From the NCBI GenBank assembly GCA_945910005.1, contig OX246747.1, positions 14,764,746 through 14,828,745 on the forward strand: DNA of 64,000 nucleotides. The letters run 5' to 3'. The DNA is from Isoperla grammatica. Taxonomy: Eukaryota; Arthropoda; Insecta; Plecoptera; Perlodidae. The notes below the pieces were generated by a model that made no database searches, was not told the origin of the DNA, and saw only the letters and a program-made list of their open reading frames with translations. Positions 53,201 through 64,000 of the stretch are shown piece after piece (position 1 is the first letter of the stretch; each line of letters starts with the position of its first letter). Made by a program: the position numbers and the translations under genes.

Positions 53201-56200
53201 CGTCATTGGTTGGCTGGGTAGTGGTGGGCGGGGCCTGGTCGGCTGGCGTGCCTGGAACACAGTGAGGTGTATGTCTGCCATATGGACACCTGGTAGGGGG
53301 CGTCACCTAGGGCTGCCACGTCATTGGTCGGCTGGGTAGTGGTGGGCGGGGCCTGGTCGGCTGGCGTGCCTGGAACACAGTGAGGTGTATGTCTGCCATA
53401 TGGACACCTAGTAGGGGGCGTCGCCTAGCGCTGCCACGTCATTGGTCGGCTGGGTAGTGGTGGGCGGGGCCTGGTCGGCTGGCGTGCCTGGAACACAGTG
53501 AGGTGTATGTCTGCCATATGGACACCTGGTAGGGGGCGTCGCCTAGCGCTGCCACGTCATTGGTCGGCTGGGTAGTGGTGGGCGGGGCCTGGTCGGCTCG
53601 CGTGCCTGGAACACAGTGAGGTGTATGTCTGCCATATGGACACCTGGTAGGGGGCGTCGCCCAGCGCTGCCACGTCATTGGTCGGCTGGGTAGTGGTGGG
53701 CGGGGCCTGGTCGGCTGGCGTGCCTGGAACACAATGAGGTGTATGTCTGCCATATGGACACCTGGTAGGGGGCGTCGCCTAGCGCTGCCACGTCATTGGT
53801 CGGCTGGGTAGTGGTGGGCGGGGCCTGGTCGGCTCGCGTGCCTGGAACACAGTGAGGTGTATGTCTGCCATATGGACACCTGGAAGGGGGCGTCGCCCAG
53901 CGCTGCCACGTCATTGGTCGGCTGGGTAGTGGTGAGCGGGGCCTGGTCGGCTGGCGTGCCTGGAACACAGTGAGGTGTATGTCTGCCATATGGACACCTG
54001 GTAGAGGGCGTCGCCCAGGGCTGCCACGTCATTGGTCGGCTGGGTAGTGGTGGGCGGGGCCTGGTCGGCTGGCGTGCCTGGAACACAGTGAGATGTATGT
54101 CTGCCATATGGACACCTGGTAGGGGGCGTCGCCTAGCGCTGCCACGTCATTGGTCGGCTGGGTAGTGGTGGGCGGGGCCTGGTCGGCTGGCTTGCCTGGA
54201 ACACAGTGAGGTGTATGTCTGCCATATGGACACCTGGTAGGGGGCGTCGCCTAGCGCTGCCACGTCATTGGTCGGCTGGGTAGTGGTGGGCGAGGCCTGG
54301 TCGGCTGGCGTGCCTGGAACACAGTGAGGTGTATGTCTGCCATATGGACACCTGGTAGGGGGCGTCGCCTAGCGCTGCCACGTCATTGGTCGGCTGGGTA
54401 GTGGTGGGCGGGGCCTGGTCGGCTGGCGTGCCTGGAACACAGTGAGGTGTATGTCTGCCATATGGACACCTGGTAGGGGGCGTCGCCTAGCGCTGCCACG
54501 TCATTGGTCGGCTGGGTAGTGGTGGGCGGGGCCTGGTCGGCTGGCGTGCCTGCAACACAGTGAGGTGTATGTCTGCCATATGGACACCTGGTAGGGGGCG
54601 TCGCCCAGGGCTGCCACGTCATTGGTTGGCTGGGTAGTGGTGGGCGGGGCCTGGTCGGCTGGCGTGCCTGGAACACAGTGAGGTGTATGTCTGCCATATG
54701 GACACCTGGTAGGGGGCGTCGCCTAGCGCTGCCACGTCATTGGTCGGCTGGGTAGTGGTGGGCGGGGCCTGGTCGGCTGGCGTGCCTGCAACACAGTGAG
54801 GTGTATGTCTGCCATATGGACACCTGGTAGGGGGCGTCGCCTAGCGCTGCCACGTCATTGGTCGGCTGGGTAGTGGTGGGCGGGGCCTGGTCGGCTGGCG
54901 TGCCTGGAACACAGTGAGGTGTATGTCTGCCATATGGACACCTGGTAGGGGGCGTCGCCCAGCGCTGCCACGTCATTGGTCGGCTGGGTAGTGGTGGGCG
55001 GGGCCTGGTCGGCTGGCGTGCCTGCAACACAGTGAGGTGTATGTCTGCCATATGGACACCTGGTAGGGGGCGTCGCCTAGCGCTGCCACGTCATTGGTCG
55101 GCTGGGTAGTGGTGGGCGGGGCCTGGTCGGCTGGCGTGCCTGGAACACAGTGAGGTGTATGTCTGCCATATGGACACCTGGTAGGGGGCGTCACCTAGGG
55201 CTGCCACGTCATTGGTTGGCTGGGTAGTGGTGGGCGGGGCCTGGTCGGCTGGCGTGCCTGGAACACAGTGAGGTGTATGTCTGCCATATGGACACCTGGT
55301 AGGGGGCGTCGCCTAGGGCTGCCACGTCATTGGTCGGCTGGGTAGTGGTGGGCGGGGCCTGGTCGGCTGGCGTGCCTGGAACACAGTGAGGTGTATGTCT
55401 GCCATATGGACACCTGGTAGGGGGCGTCACCTAGGGCTGCCACGTCATTGGTTGGCTGGGTAGTGGTGGGCGGGGCCTGGTCGGCTGGCGTGCCTGGAAC
55501 ACAGTGAGGTGTATGTCTGCCATATGGACACCTGGTAGGGGGCGTCGCCTAGGGCTGCCACGTCATTGGTCGGCTGGGTAGTGGTGGGCGGGGCCTGGTC
55601 GGCTGGCGTGCCTGGAACACAGTGAGGTGTATGTCTGCCATATGGACACCTAGTAGGGGGCGTCGCCTAGCGCTGCCACGTCATTGGTCGGCTGGGTAGT
55701 GGTGGGCGGGGCCTGGTCGGCTGGCGTGCCTGGAACACAGTGAGGTGTATGTCTGCCATATGGACACCTGGTAGGGGGCGTCGCCTAGCGCTGCCACGTC
55801 ATTGGTCGGCTGGGTAGTGGTGGGCGGGGCCTGGTCGGCTCGCGTGCCTGGAACACAGTGAGGTGTATGTCTGCCATATGGACACCTGGTAGGGGGCGTC
55901 GCCCAGCGCTGCCACGTCATTGGTCGGCTGGGTAGTGGTGGGCGGGGCCTGGTCGGCTGGCGTGCCTGGAACACAATGAGGTGTATGTCTGCCATATGGA
56001 CACCTGGTAGGGGGCGTCGCCTAGACACCTAGTAGGGGGCGTCGCCTAGCGCTGCCACGTCATTGGTCGGCTGGGTAGTGGTGGGCGGGGCCTGGTCGGC
56101 TGGCGTGCCTGGAACACAGTGAGGTGTATGTCTGCCATATGGACACCTGGTAGGGGGCGTCGCCTAGCGCTGCCACGTCATTGGTCGGCTGGGTAGTGGT

Positions 56201-59200
56201 GGGCGGGGCCTGGTCGGCTCGCGTGCCTGGAACACAGTGAGGTGTATGTCTGCCATATGGACACCTGGTAGGGGGCGTCGCCCAGCGCTGCCACGTCATT
56301 GGTCGGCTGGGTAGTGGTGGGCGGGGCCTGGTCGGCTGGCGTGCCTGGAACACAATGAGGTGTATGTCTGCCATATGGACACCTGGTAGGGGGCGTCGCC
56401 TAGCGCTGCCACGTCATTGGTCGGCTGGGTAGTGGTGGGCGGGGCCTGGTCGGCTCGCGTGCCTGGAACACAGTGAGGTGTATGTCTGCCATATGGACAC
56501 CTGGAAGGGGGCGTTGCCCAGCGCTGCCACGTCATTGGTCGGCTGGGTAGTGGTGGGCGGGGCCTGGTCGGCTGGCGTGCCTGGAACACAGTGAGGTGTA
56601 TGTCTGCCATATGGACACCTGGTAGAGGGCGTCGCCCAGGGCTGCCACGTCATTGGTCGGCTGGGTAGTGGTGGGCGGGGCCTGGTCGGCTGGCGTGCCT
56701 GGAACACAGTGAGATGTATGTCTGCCATATGGACACCTGGTAGGGGGCGTCGCCTAGCGCTGCCACGTCATTGGTCGGCTGGGTAGTGGTGGGCGGGGCC
56801 TGGTCGGCTGGCGTGCCTGCAAGACAGCTGACTCGTATGTCTGCCATATGGACACCTGGTAGGGGGCGTCGCCTAGCGCTGCCACGTCATTGGTCGGCTG
56901 GGTAGTGGTGGGCGGGGCCTGGTCGGCTCGCGTGCCTGGAACACAGTGAGGTGTATGTCTGCCATATGGACACCTGGTAGGGGGCGTCGCCTAGCGCTGC
57001 CACGTCATTGGTCGGCTGGGTAGTGGTGGGCGGGGCCTGGTCGGCTGGCGTGCCTGCAACACAGTGAGGTGTATGTCTGCCATATGGACACCTGGTAGGG
57101 GGCGTCGCCCAGGGCTGCCACGTCATTGGTCGGCTGGGTAGTGGTGGGCGGGGCCTGGTCGGCTCGCGTGCCTGGAACACAGTGAGGTGTATGTCTGCCA
57201 TATGGACACCTGGTAGGGGGCGTCGCCTAGGGCTGCCACGTCATTGGTCGGCTGGGTAGTGGTGGGCGGGGCCTGGTCGGCTCGCGTGCCTGGAACACAG
57301 TGAGGTGTATGTCTGCCATATGGACACCTGGTAGGGGGCGTCGCCTAGCGCTGCCACGTCATTGGTCGGCTGGGTAGTGGTGGGCGGGGCCTGGTCGGCT
57401 CGCGTGCCTGGAACACAGTGAGGTGTATGTCTGCCATATGGACACCTGGTAGGGGGCGTCGCCTAGGGCTGCCACGTCATTGGTCGGCTGGGTAGTGGTG
57501 GGCGGGGCCTGGTCGGCTCGCGTGCCTGGAACACAGTGAGGTGTATGTCTGCCATATGGACACCTGGTAGGGGGCGTTGCCCAGCGCTGCCACGTCATTG
57601 GTCGGCTGGGTAGTGGTGGGCGGGGCCTGGTCGGCTCGCGTGCCTAGAACACAGTGAGGTGTATGTCTGCCATATGGACACCTGGTAGGGAGCGTCGCCC
57701 AGGGCTGCCACGTCATTGGTCGGCTGGGTAGTGGTGGGCGGGGCCTGGTCGGCTGGCTTGCCTGGAACACAGTGAGGTGTATGTCTGCCATATGGACACC
57801 TGGTAGGGGGCGTCGCCTAGGGCTGCCACGTCATTGGTCGGCTGGGTAGTGGTGGGCGGGGCCTGGTCGGCTGGCGTGCCTGGAACACAGTGAGGTGTAT
57901 GTCTGCCATATGGACACCTGGTAGGGGGCGTTGCCCAGCGCTGCTACGTCATTGGTCGGCTGGGTAGTGGTGGGCAGGGCCTGGTCGGCTGGCTTGCCTG
58001 GAACACAGTGAGGTGTATGTCTGCCATATGGACACCTGGTAGGGGGCGTCGCCTAGCGCTGCCACGTCATTGGTCGGCTGGGTAGTGGTGGGCGGGGCCT
58101 GGTCGGCTGGCGTGCCTGGAACACAGTGAGGTGTATGTCTGCCATATGGACACCTGGTAGGGGGCGTCGCCTAGGGCTGCCACGTCATTGGTCGGCTGGG
58201 TAGTGGTGGGCGGGGCCTGGTCGGCTGGCGTGCCTGGAACACAGTGAGGTGTATGTCTGCCATATGGACACCTGGTAGGGGGCGTCGCCTAGGGCTGCCA
58301 CGTCATTGGTCGGCTGGGTAGTGGTGGGCGGGGCCTGGTCGGCTGGCGTGCCTGGAACACAGTGAGGTGTATGTCTGCCATATGGACACCTGGTAGGGGG
58401 CGTCGCCTAGGGCTGCCACGTCATTGGTCGGCTGGGTAGTGGTGGGCGGGGCCTGGTCGGCTCGCGTGCCTGGAACACAGTGAGGTGTATGTCTGCCATA
58501 TGGACACCTGGTAGGGGGCGTCGCCTAGCGCTGCCACGTCATTGGTCGGCTGGGTAGTAGTGGGCGGGGCCTGGTCGGCTGGCGTGCCTGGAACACAGTG
58601 AGGTGTATGTCTGCCATATGGACACCTGGTAGGGGGCGTCGCCTAGGGCTGCCACGTCATTGGTCGGCTGGGTAGTGGTGGGCGGGGCCTGGTCGGCTGG
58701 CGTGCCTGGAACACAGTGAGGTGTATGTCTGCCATATGGACACCTGGTAGGGGGCGTCGCCTAGCGCTGCCACGTCATTGGTCGGCTGGGTAGTGGTGGA
58801 CGGGGCCTGGTCGGCTGGCGTGCCTGGAACACAGTGAGGTGTATGTCTGCCATATGGACACCTGGTAGGGGGCGTCGCCTAGGGCTGCCACGTCATTGGT
58901 CGGCTGGGTAGTGGTGGGCGGGGCCTGGTCGGCTGGCTTGCCTGGAACACAGTGAGGTGTATGTCTGCCATATGGACACCTGGTAGGGGGCGTCGCCTAG
59001 GGCTGCCACGTCATTGGTCGGCTGGGTAGTGGTGGGCGGGGCCTGGTCGGCTGGCGTGCCTGGAACACAGTGAGGTGTATGTCTGCCATATGGACACCTG
59101 GTAGGGGGCGTCGCCTAGCGCTGCCACGTCATTGGTCGGCTGGGTAGTGGTGGGCGGGGCCTGGTCGGCTGGCGTGCCTGGAACACAGTGAGGTGTATGT

Positions 59201-62200
59201 CTGCCATATGGACACCTGGTAGGGGGCGTCGCCGAGGACTGCCACGTCATTGGTCGGCTGGGTAGTGGTGGGCGGGGCCTGGTCGGCTGGCGTGCCTGGA
59301 ACACAGTTAGGTGTATGTCTGCCATATGGACACCTGTTTGGGGGCGTCGCCTAGCGCTGCCACGTCATTGGTCGGCTGGGTAGTGGTGGGCGGGGCCTGG
59401 TCGGCTCGCGTGCCTGGAACACAGTGAGGTGTATGTCTGCCATATGGACACCTGGTATGGGGCGTCGCCCAGGGCTGCCACGTCATTGGTCGGCTGGGTA
59501 GTGGTGGGCGGGGCCTGGTCGGCTCGCGTGCCTGGAACACAGTGAGGTGTATGTCTGCCATATGGACACCTGGTAGGGGGCGTCGCCTAGCGCTGCCACG
59601 TCATTGGTCGGCTGGGTAGTGGTGGGCGGGGCCTGGTCGGCTGGCGTGCCTGGAACACAGTGAGGTGTATGTCTGCCATATGGACACCTGGTAGGGGGCG
59701 TCGCCTAGGGCTGCCACGTCATTGGTCGGCTGGGTAGTGGTGGGCGGGGCCTGGTCGGCTGGCGTGCCTGGAACACAGTGAGGTGTATGTCTGCCATATG
59801 GACACCTGGTAGGGGGCGTCGCCCAGCGCTGCCACGTCATTGGTCGGCTGGGTAGTGGTGGGCGGGGCCTGGTCGGCTGGCGTGCCTGGAACACAGTGAG
59901 GTGTATGTCTGCCATATGGACACCTGGTAGGGGGCGTCGCCCAGCGCTGCCACGTCATTGGTCGGCTGGGTAGTGGTGGGCGGGGCCTGGTCGGCTGGCG
60001 TGCCTGGAACACAGTGAGGTGTATGTCTGCCATATGGACACCTGGTAGGGGGCGTCGCCCAGCGCTGCCACGTCATTGGTCGGCTGGGTAGTGGTGGGCG
60101 GGCCCTGGTCGGCTGGCTTGCCTGGAACACAGTGAGGTGTATGTCTGCCATATGGCTACTGGTAGGGGGCGTCGCCTAGGGCTGCCACGTCATTGGTCGG
60201 CTGGGTAGTGGTGGGCGGGGCCTGGTCGGCTGGCTTGCCTGGAACACAGTGAGGTGTATGTCTGCCATATGGACACCTGGTAGGGGGCGTTGCCCAGCGC
60301 TGCCACGTCATTGGTCGGCTGGGTAGTGGTGGGCGGGGCCTGGTCGGCTGGCGTGCCTAGAACACAGTGAGGTGTATGTCTGCCATATGGACACCTGGTA
60401 GGGGGCGTCGCCTAGGGCTGCCACGTCATTGGTCGGCTGGGTAGTGGTGGGCGGGGCCTGGTCGGCTGGCGTGCCTGGAACACAGTGAGGTGTATGTCTG
60501 CCATATGGACACCTGGTAGGGGGCAACGCCTAGGGCTGCCACGTCATTGGTCGGCTGGGTAGTGGTGGGCGGGGCCTGGTCGGCTGGCTTGCCTGGAACA
60601 CAGTGAGGTGTATGTCTGCCATATGGACACCTGGTAGGGGGCGTCGCCCAGCGCTGCCACGTCATTGGTCGGCTGGGTAGTGGTGGGCGGGGCCTGGTCG
60701 GCTGGCGTGCCTGGAACACAGTGAGGTGTATGTCTGCCATATGGACACCTGGTAGGGGGCGTCGCCTAGTGCTGCCACGTCATTGGTCGGCTGGGTAGTG
60801 GTGGGCGGGGCCTGGTCGGCTGGCGTGCCTGGAACACAGTGAGGTGTATGTCTGCCATATGGACACCTGGTAGGGGGCGTCGCCTAGGGCTGCCACGTCA
60901 TTGGTCGGCTGGGTAGTGGTGGGCGGGGCCTGGTCGGCTGGCGTGCCTGGAACACAGTGAGGTGTATGTCTGCCATATGGACACCTGGTAGGGGGCGTCG
61001 CCTAGGGCTGCCACGTCATTGGTTGGCTGGGTAGTGGTGGGCGGGGCCTGGTCGGCTGGTTTGCCTGGAACACAGTGAGGTGTATGTCTGCCATATGGAC
61101 ACCTGGTAGGGGGCGTCGCCTAGGGCTGCCACGTCATTGGTCGGCTGGGTAGTGGTGGGCGGGCCCTGGTCGGCTGGCTTGCCTGGAACACAGTGAGGTG
61201 TATGTCTGCCATATGGCTACTGGTAGGGGGCGTCGCCTAGGGCTGCCACGTCATTGGTCGGCTGGGTAGTGGTGGGCGGGGCCTGGTCGGCTGGCTTGCC
61301 TGGAACACAGTGAGGTGTATGTCTGCCATATGGACACCTGGTAGGGGGCGTTGCCCAGCGCTGCCACGTCATTGGTCGGCTGGGTAGTGGTGAGCGGGGC
61401 CTGGTCGGCTGGCGTGCCTAGAACACAGTGAGGTGTATGTCTGCCATATGGACACCTGGTAGGGGGCGTCGCCTAGGGCTGCCACGTCATTGGTCGGCTG
61501 GGTAGTGGTGGGCGGGGCCTGGTCGGCTGGCGTGCCTGGAACACAGTGAGGTGTATGTCTGCCATATGGACACCTGGTAGGGGGCGTCGCCTAGGGCTGC
61601 CACGTCATTGGTCGGCTGGGTAGTGGTGGGCGGGGCCTGGTCGGCTGGCTTGCCTGGAACACAGTGAGGTGTATGTCTGCCATATGGACACCTGGTAGGG
61701 GGCGTCGCCCTGCGCTGCCACGTCATTGGTCGGCTGGGTAGTGGTGGGCGGGGCCTGGTCGGCTGGCGTGCCTGGAACACAGTGAGGTGTATGTCTGCCA
61801 TATGGACACCTGGTAGGGGGCGTCGCCTAGTGCTGCCACGTCATTGGTCGGCTGGGTAGTGGTGGGCGGGGCCTGGTCGGCTGGCGTGCCTGGAACACAG
61901 TGAGGTGTATGTCTGCCATATGGACACCTGGTAGGGGGCGTCGCCTAGGGCTGCCACGTCATTGGTCGGCTGGGTAGTGGTGGGCGGGGCCTGGTCGGCT
62001 GGCGTGCCTGGAACACAGTGAGGTGTATGTCTGCCATATGGACACCTGGTAGGGGGCGTCGCCTAGGGCTGCCACGTCATTGGTCGGCTGGGTAGTGGTG
62101 GGCGGGGCCTGGTCGGCTGGCTTGCCTGGAACACAGTGAGGTGTATGTCTGCCATATGGACACCTGGTAGGGGGCGTCGCCTAGGGCTGCCACGTCATTG

Positions 62201-62254
62201 GTCGGCTGGGTAGTGGTGGGCGGGCCCTGGTCGGCTGGCTTGCCTGGAAAACAG
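47128..62254. repeat. 118-bp satellite derived from exon 1, about 128 copies
   Basis: Each unit equals, on the minus strand, the acceptor CACTGTGTTCCAG plus the first 100 bases of exon 1 (to GGCAGACATAC). The first unit is the exon itself. Units at about 51600 and 56820 keep a bit more of the exon (GAGTCAGCTGTCTT), which shows the exon as source. Block copies are visible: 48600-51400 recurs 3305 bases later (28 units), 47892-48600 recurs 1534 bases later (13 units), and a 60426-60740 pattern recurs 1061 bases later. One unit near 56015-56040 is a partial fusion. The length is not a multiple of three, so frames close after about 104 residues. Confidence 0.95.
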
Positions 62255-62464
62255 TGATGAGCAAGGGTTTCCTAGCTGATAGTGATAGTTCGGTTGTACC
62301 AAGAAGCAAGGTGTTGTCACGAATTACGTAATAGTCAAGTGAAGCATGTGACACAGCATTGAGATACAGATTGAAAGAATAATGTCCTCCGCTGAGCTGT
62401 CTTTTGTGACCGACTTGAACTTGTCCCAACCCTTTGCTTTTTCTTTGTAGTCAATAGAATACAT
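62255..62464. other. flank upstream of the satellite, no exon assigned
   Basis: The last unit's acceptor (TGTTTTCCAG) is preceded on the minus strand by an open stretch (62429-62255). It has no family match and could be intron or an unrecognised exon. Confidence 0.3.
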
Positions 62465-62710
62465 TTTATTTCTTAACACGTTCTTCGTAAATCATATTAA
62501 TTTTCTTGCTGCATATTGTTCGTGGCTGTGTTGATCATGAGATTTTAGATTTTTTCTCCTACGATGAAAACAACTGATTCTAATCGCCTAATTGAATCAG
62601 TTGTTTTCATCGTAGGACACAAACCCTAAAATAATTATTACCATTGAGCCCCGAACAATATACACAGCAAGAAAATTGATACGATTTACGAAAAACGTGT
62701 AGAAATTAAA
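62465..62710. repeat. long inverted repeat (hairpin)
   Basis: Arms of about 115 bases, imperfect outside and perfect for 23 bases next to the loop: CCTACGATGAAAACAACTG and its complement, 62558-62580 and 62594-62616, with a 13-base loop. The outer parts share CACGTT.TTCGTAAATC and CAATTTTCTTGCTG. It could be a foldback MITE. Confidence 0.8.
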
Positions 62711-63084
62711 TCTTTTTTATTGACAGCAAGGACGTGTCCGAATTTATTAACTTCACTCGCAAACTAGCGTGCTCGCATTGCAAACTTGAATTTCGGACAG
62801 TTCCGTTCATGCACGATCCAGGGATCGGCCAACAATGCTTACGAAAAGTGGGGTTATGTAGCTTTGGGAGAATTTGGCAAAGTAACTAGGCCTATAGGCT
62901 ACACATTCTATTAATAATGATCATAAACGCAATTTTTGTCAACATAAAAACATTTAGGCCTATTACATAGAAATATATCCGATGCTTTCGTCACGGATAT
63001 TTGAGTCCCGAACAATCAGCGGTAATTCCGATGCCTGCATGTGGTTGGCCCATCCTCACTAACTGTGACTAATTTCCCATATGA
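62711..63084. other. no gene recognised
   Basis: AT-rich sequence between the hairpin and the 148-bp repeats; nothing recognised. Confidence 0.4.
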
Positions 63085-63830
63085 AACTAATTGTTTTATT
63101 AATTAATTATGGTGGATTTATTAATTAATTAGTAAATATGATAATTGATTCATGTATTGTCATTTAGAAAATACGACTGTGTGAAAACTTTCAGCTCGAT
63201 CAGACGTTGGGAAGTGGGTGTTTTATCGATTCCCATATAAAACATCAATTAAGTAATTATGATGGCTTAATTGATTATTTAGTTAAAGTGACAATTGATT
63301 CGTGTATTGTCATTAAGAATACGTCTGTGTGAAAACTTTCAGCTCAATTCAACGTTCGGAAGTGGGTTAAACATCGATTCCCATAAAAACCATTAATAAA
63401 TTATGATGAATTAATTGAGTATTTAGTAAATATGACAATTGATTCGTGTATTTTCATTAAGAATACGTCTGTGTGAAAACTTTCAGCTCAATCTAACGTT
63501 GGAAAGTGGGTGAAATATCGATTCCCATATAAAACATCAATTAATTAATTATGATAAATTAATTGATAATTTAGTAAAAATTACAGATGATTCATGTATT
63601 GTCATTAGAAATACGTCTGTGTAAACAATTTCAGCTTGATCGGATATTTATAAGTAGGTGGAATATAAACATCGATTTCCATATAAAACATAAATTAATT
63701 AATTATGATGAATTAATTGACAATTTAGTAAATATGACAGTTGATTCATAAATTGTCATTAGGAATACGTCTGTGTAAAAAATTTCAGCTTCATCGGACA
63801 TTTAGAAGTAGGTGGAATATCGATTCAAAG
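63085..63830. repeat. AT-rich tandem repeat of about 148 bp, five copies
   Basis: TTTCAGCT recurs at 63189, 63337, 63481, 63629 and 63783. Each unit has AATTAATTATGATG, TTGATTCGTGTATTGTCATT, AATACGTCTGTGT and ATCGATTCCCATA. Copies are more diverged than those of the other arrays, so this one is older. No coding capacity. Confidence 0.85.
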
Positions 63831-64000
63831 ATTCCGTCCAGACAAACAAGGCAAGCTAATATAAGCGTTGTAATAATAATAAAAAGAACATTTTTAGAAT
63901 TCTTCAATACATGTACAATAATACATGTAATCAGTCCTTGGGATACTCCTAATATTATAAGCGTGTCCGTGTATGTAAATAATATATTGAATGCTGTCCA

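Noticed and set aside
47538..61801. Dozens of 73-104-residue open frames on the minus strand
   Set aside because: They are the same 118-bp satellite read across two or three units. The frame shifts by one base per unit, so no long protein results.

Overview
This is eukaryotic DNA, most likely from a marine invertebrate. Genes are split by introns with GT/AG junctions. The mobile elements are animal types: LINEs with APE-type endonuclease, an R2-like LINE, Ty3/Gypsy-like LTR elements, PIF/Harbinger, hAT and SINEs. Gene fragments such as a P2X7 C-terminal-like domain and a YqaJ-type nuclease piece are common in invertebrate genomes. The phylum cannot be fixed from sequence alone; a mollusc-like lophotrochozoan is only a guess.

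About 27-28 kb (over 40%) of the window is tandem repeat. From the left: an RCC1-repeat remnant, a tRNA-like locus and a three-exon Harbinger transposase relic (0-3 kb); SINEs, a 36-bp minisatellite, a YqaJ fragment and a Gypsy gag relic (3-8 kb); a 7-kb foldback-like element whose inverted ends carry 126-bp tandem repeats and whose interior is a 4.9-kb array of 103-bp repeats (8.27-15.29 kb); a Ty3/Gypsy-like element on the minus strand with no pol, whose LTRs carry 48-bp arrays (15.34-22.02 kb); a second minisatellite related to the 36-bp one, next to an R2-like LINE relic (23.6-26.0 kb); SINEs and LINE ORF1/3'-end relics (26-30.4 kb); a P2X7-C-like ORF (31.3 kb); three copies of one jockey/CR1-type LINE family, one near full length (31.7-41.55 kb).

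The best gene is a chymotrypsin-fold (S1) serine protease homolog on the minus strand. Four exons (47232-47034, 45586-45436, 42852-42748, 42012-41866) have good splice sites and matching phases. The catalytic His position reads Thr, and the exon that would carry GDSGGP is not in view. The first of these exons is the source of a 15-kb array of about 128 copies of a 118-bp unit directly upstream, each copy keeping the exon's 3' splice acceptor. The last seen exon is the source of a GA-rich minisatellite directly downstream, each copy keeping the exon's GTGAGT donor. A near full-length LINE has split the downstream array. Satellites growing out of exon edges, together with foldback and LTR elements carrying their own tandem arrays, are the most unusual features here.

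Most other coding-like stretches are decayed mobile-element pieces with visible stops, frameshifts or deletions. Stretches not listed held nothing I could recognise.
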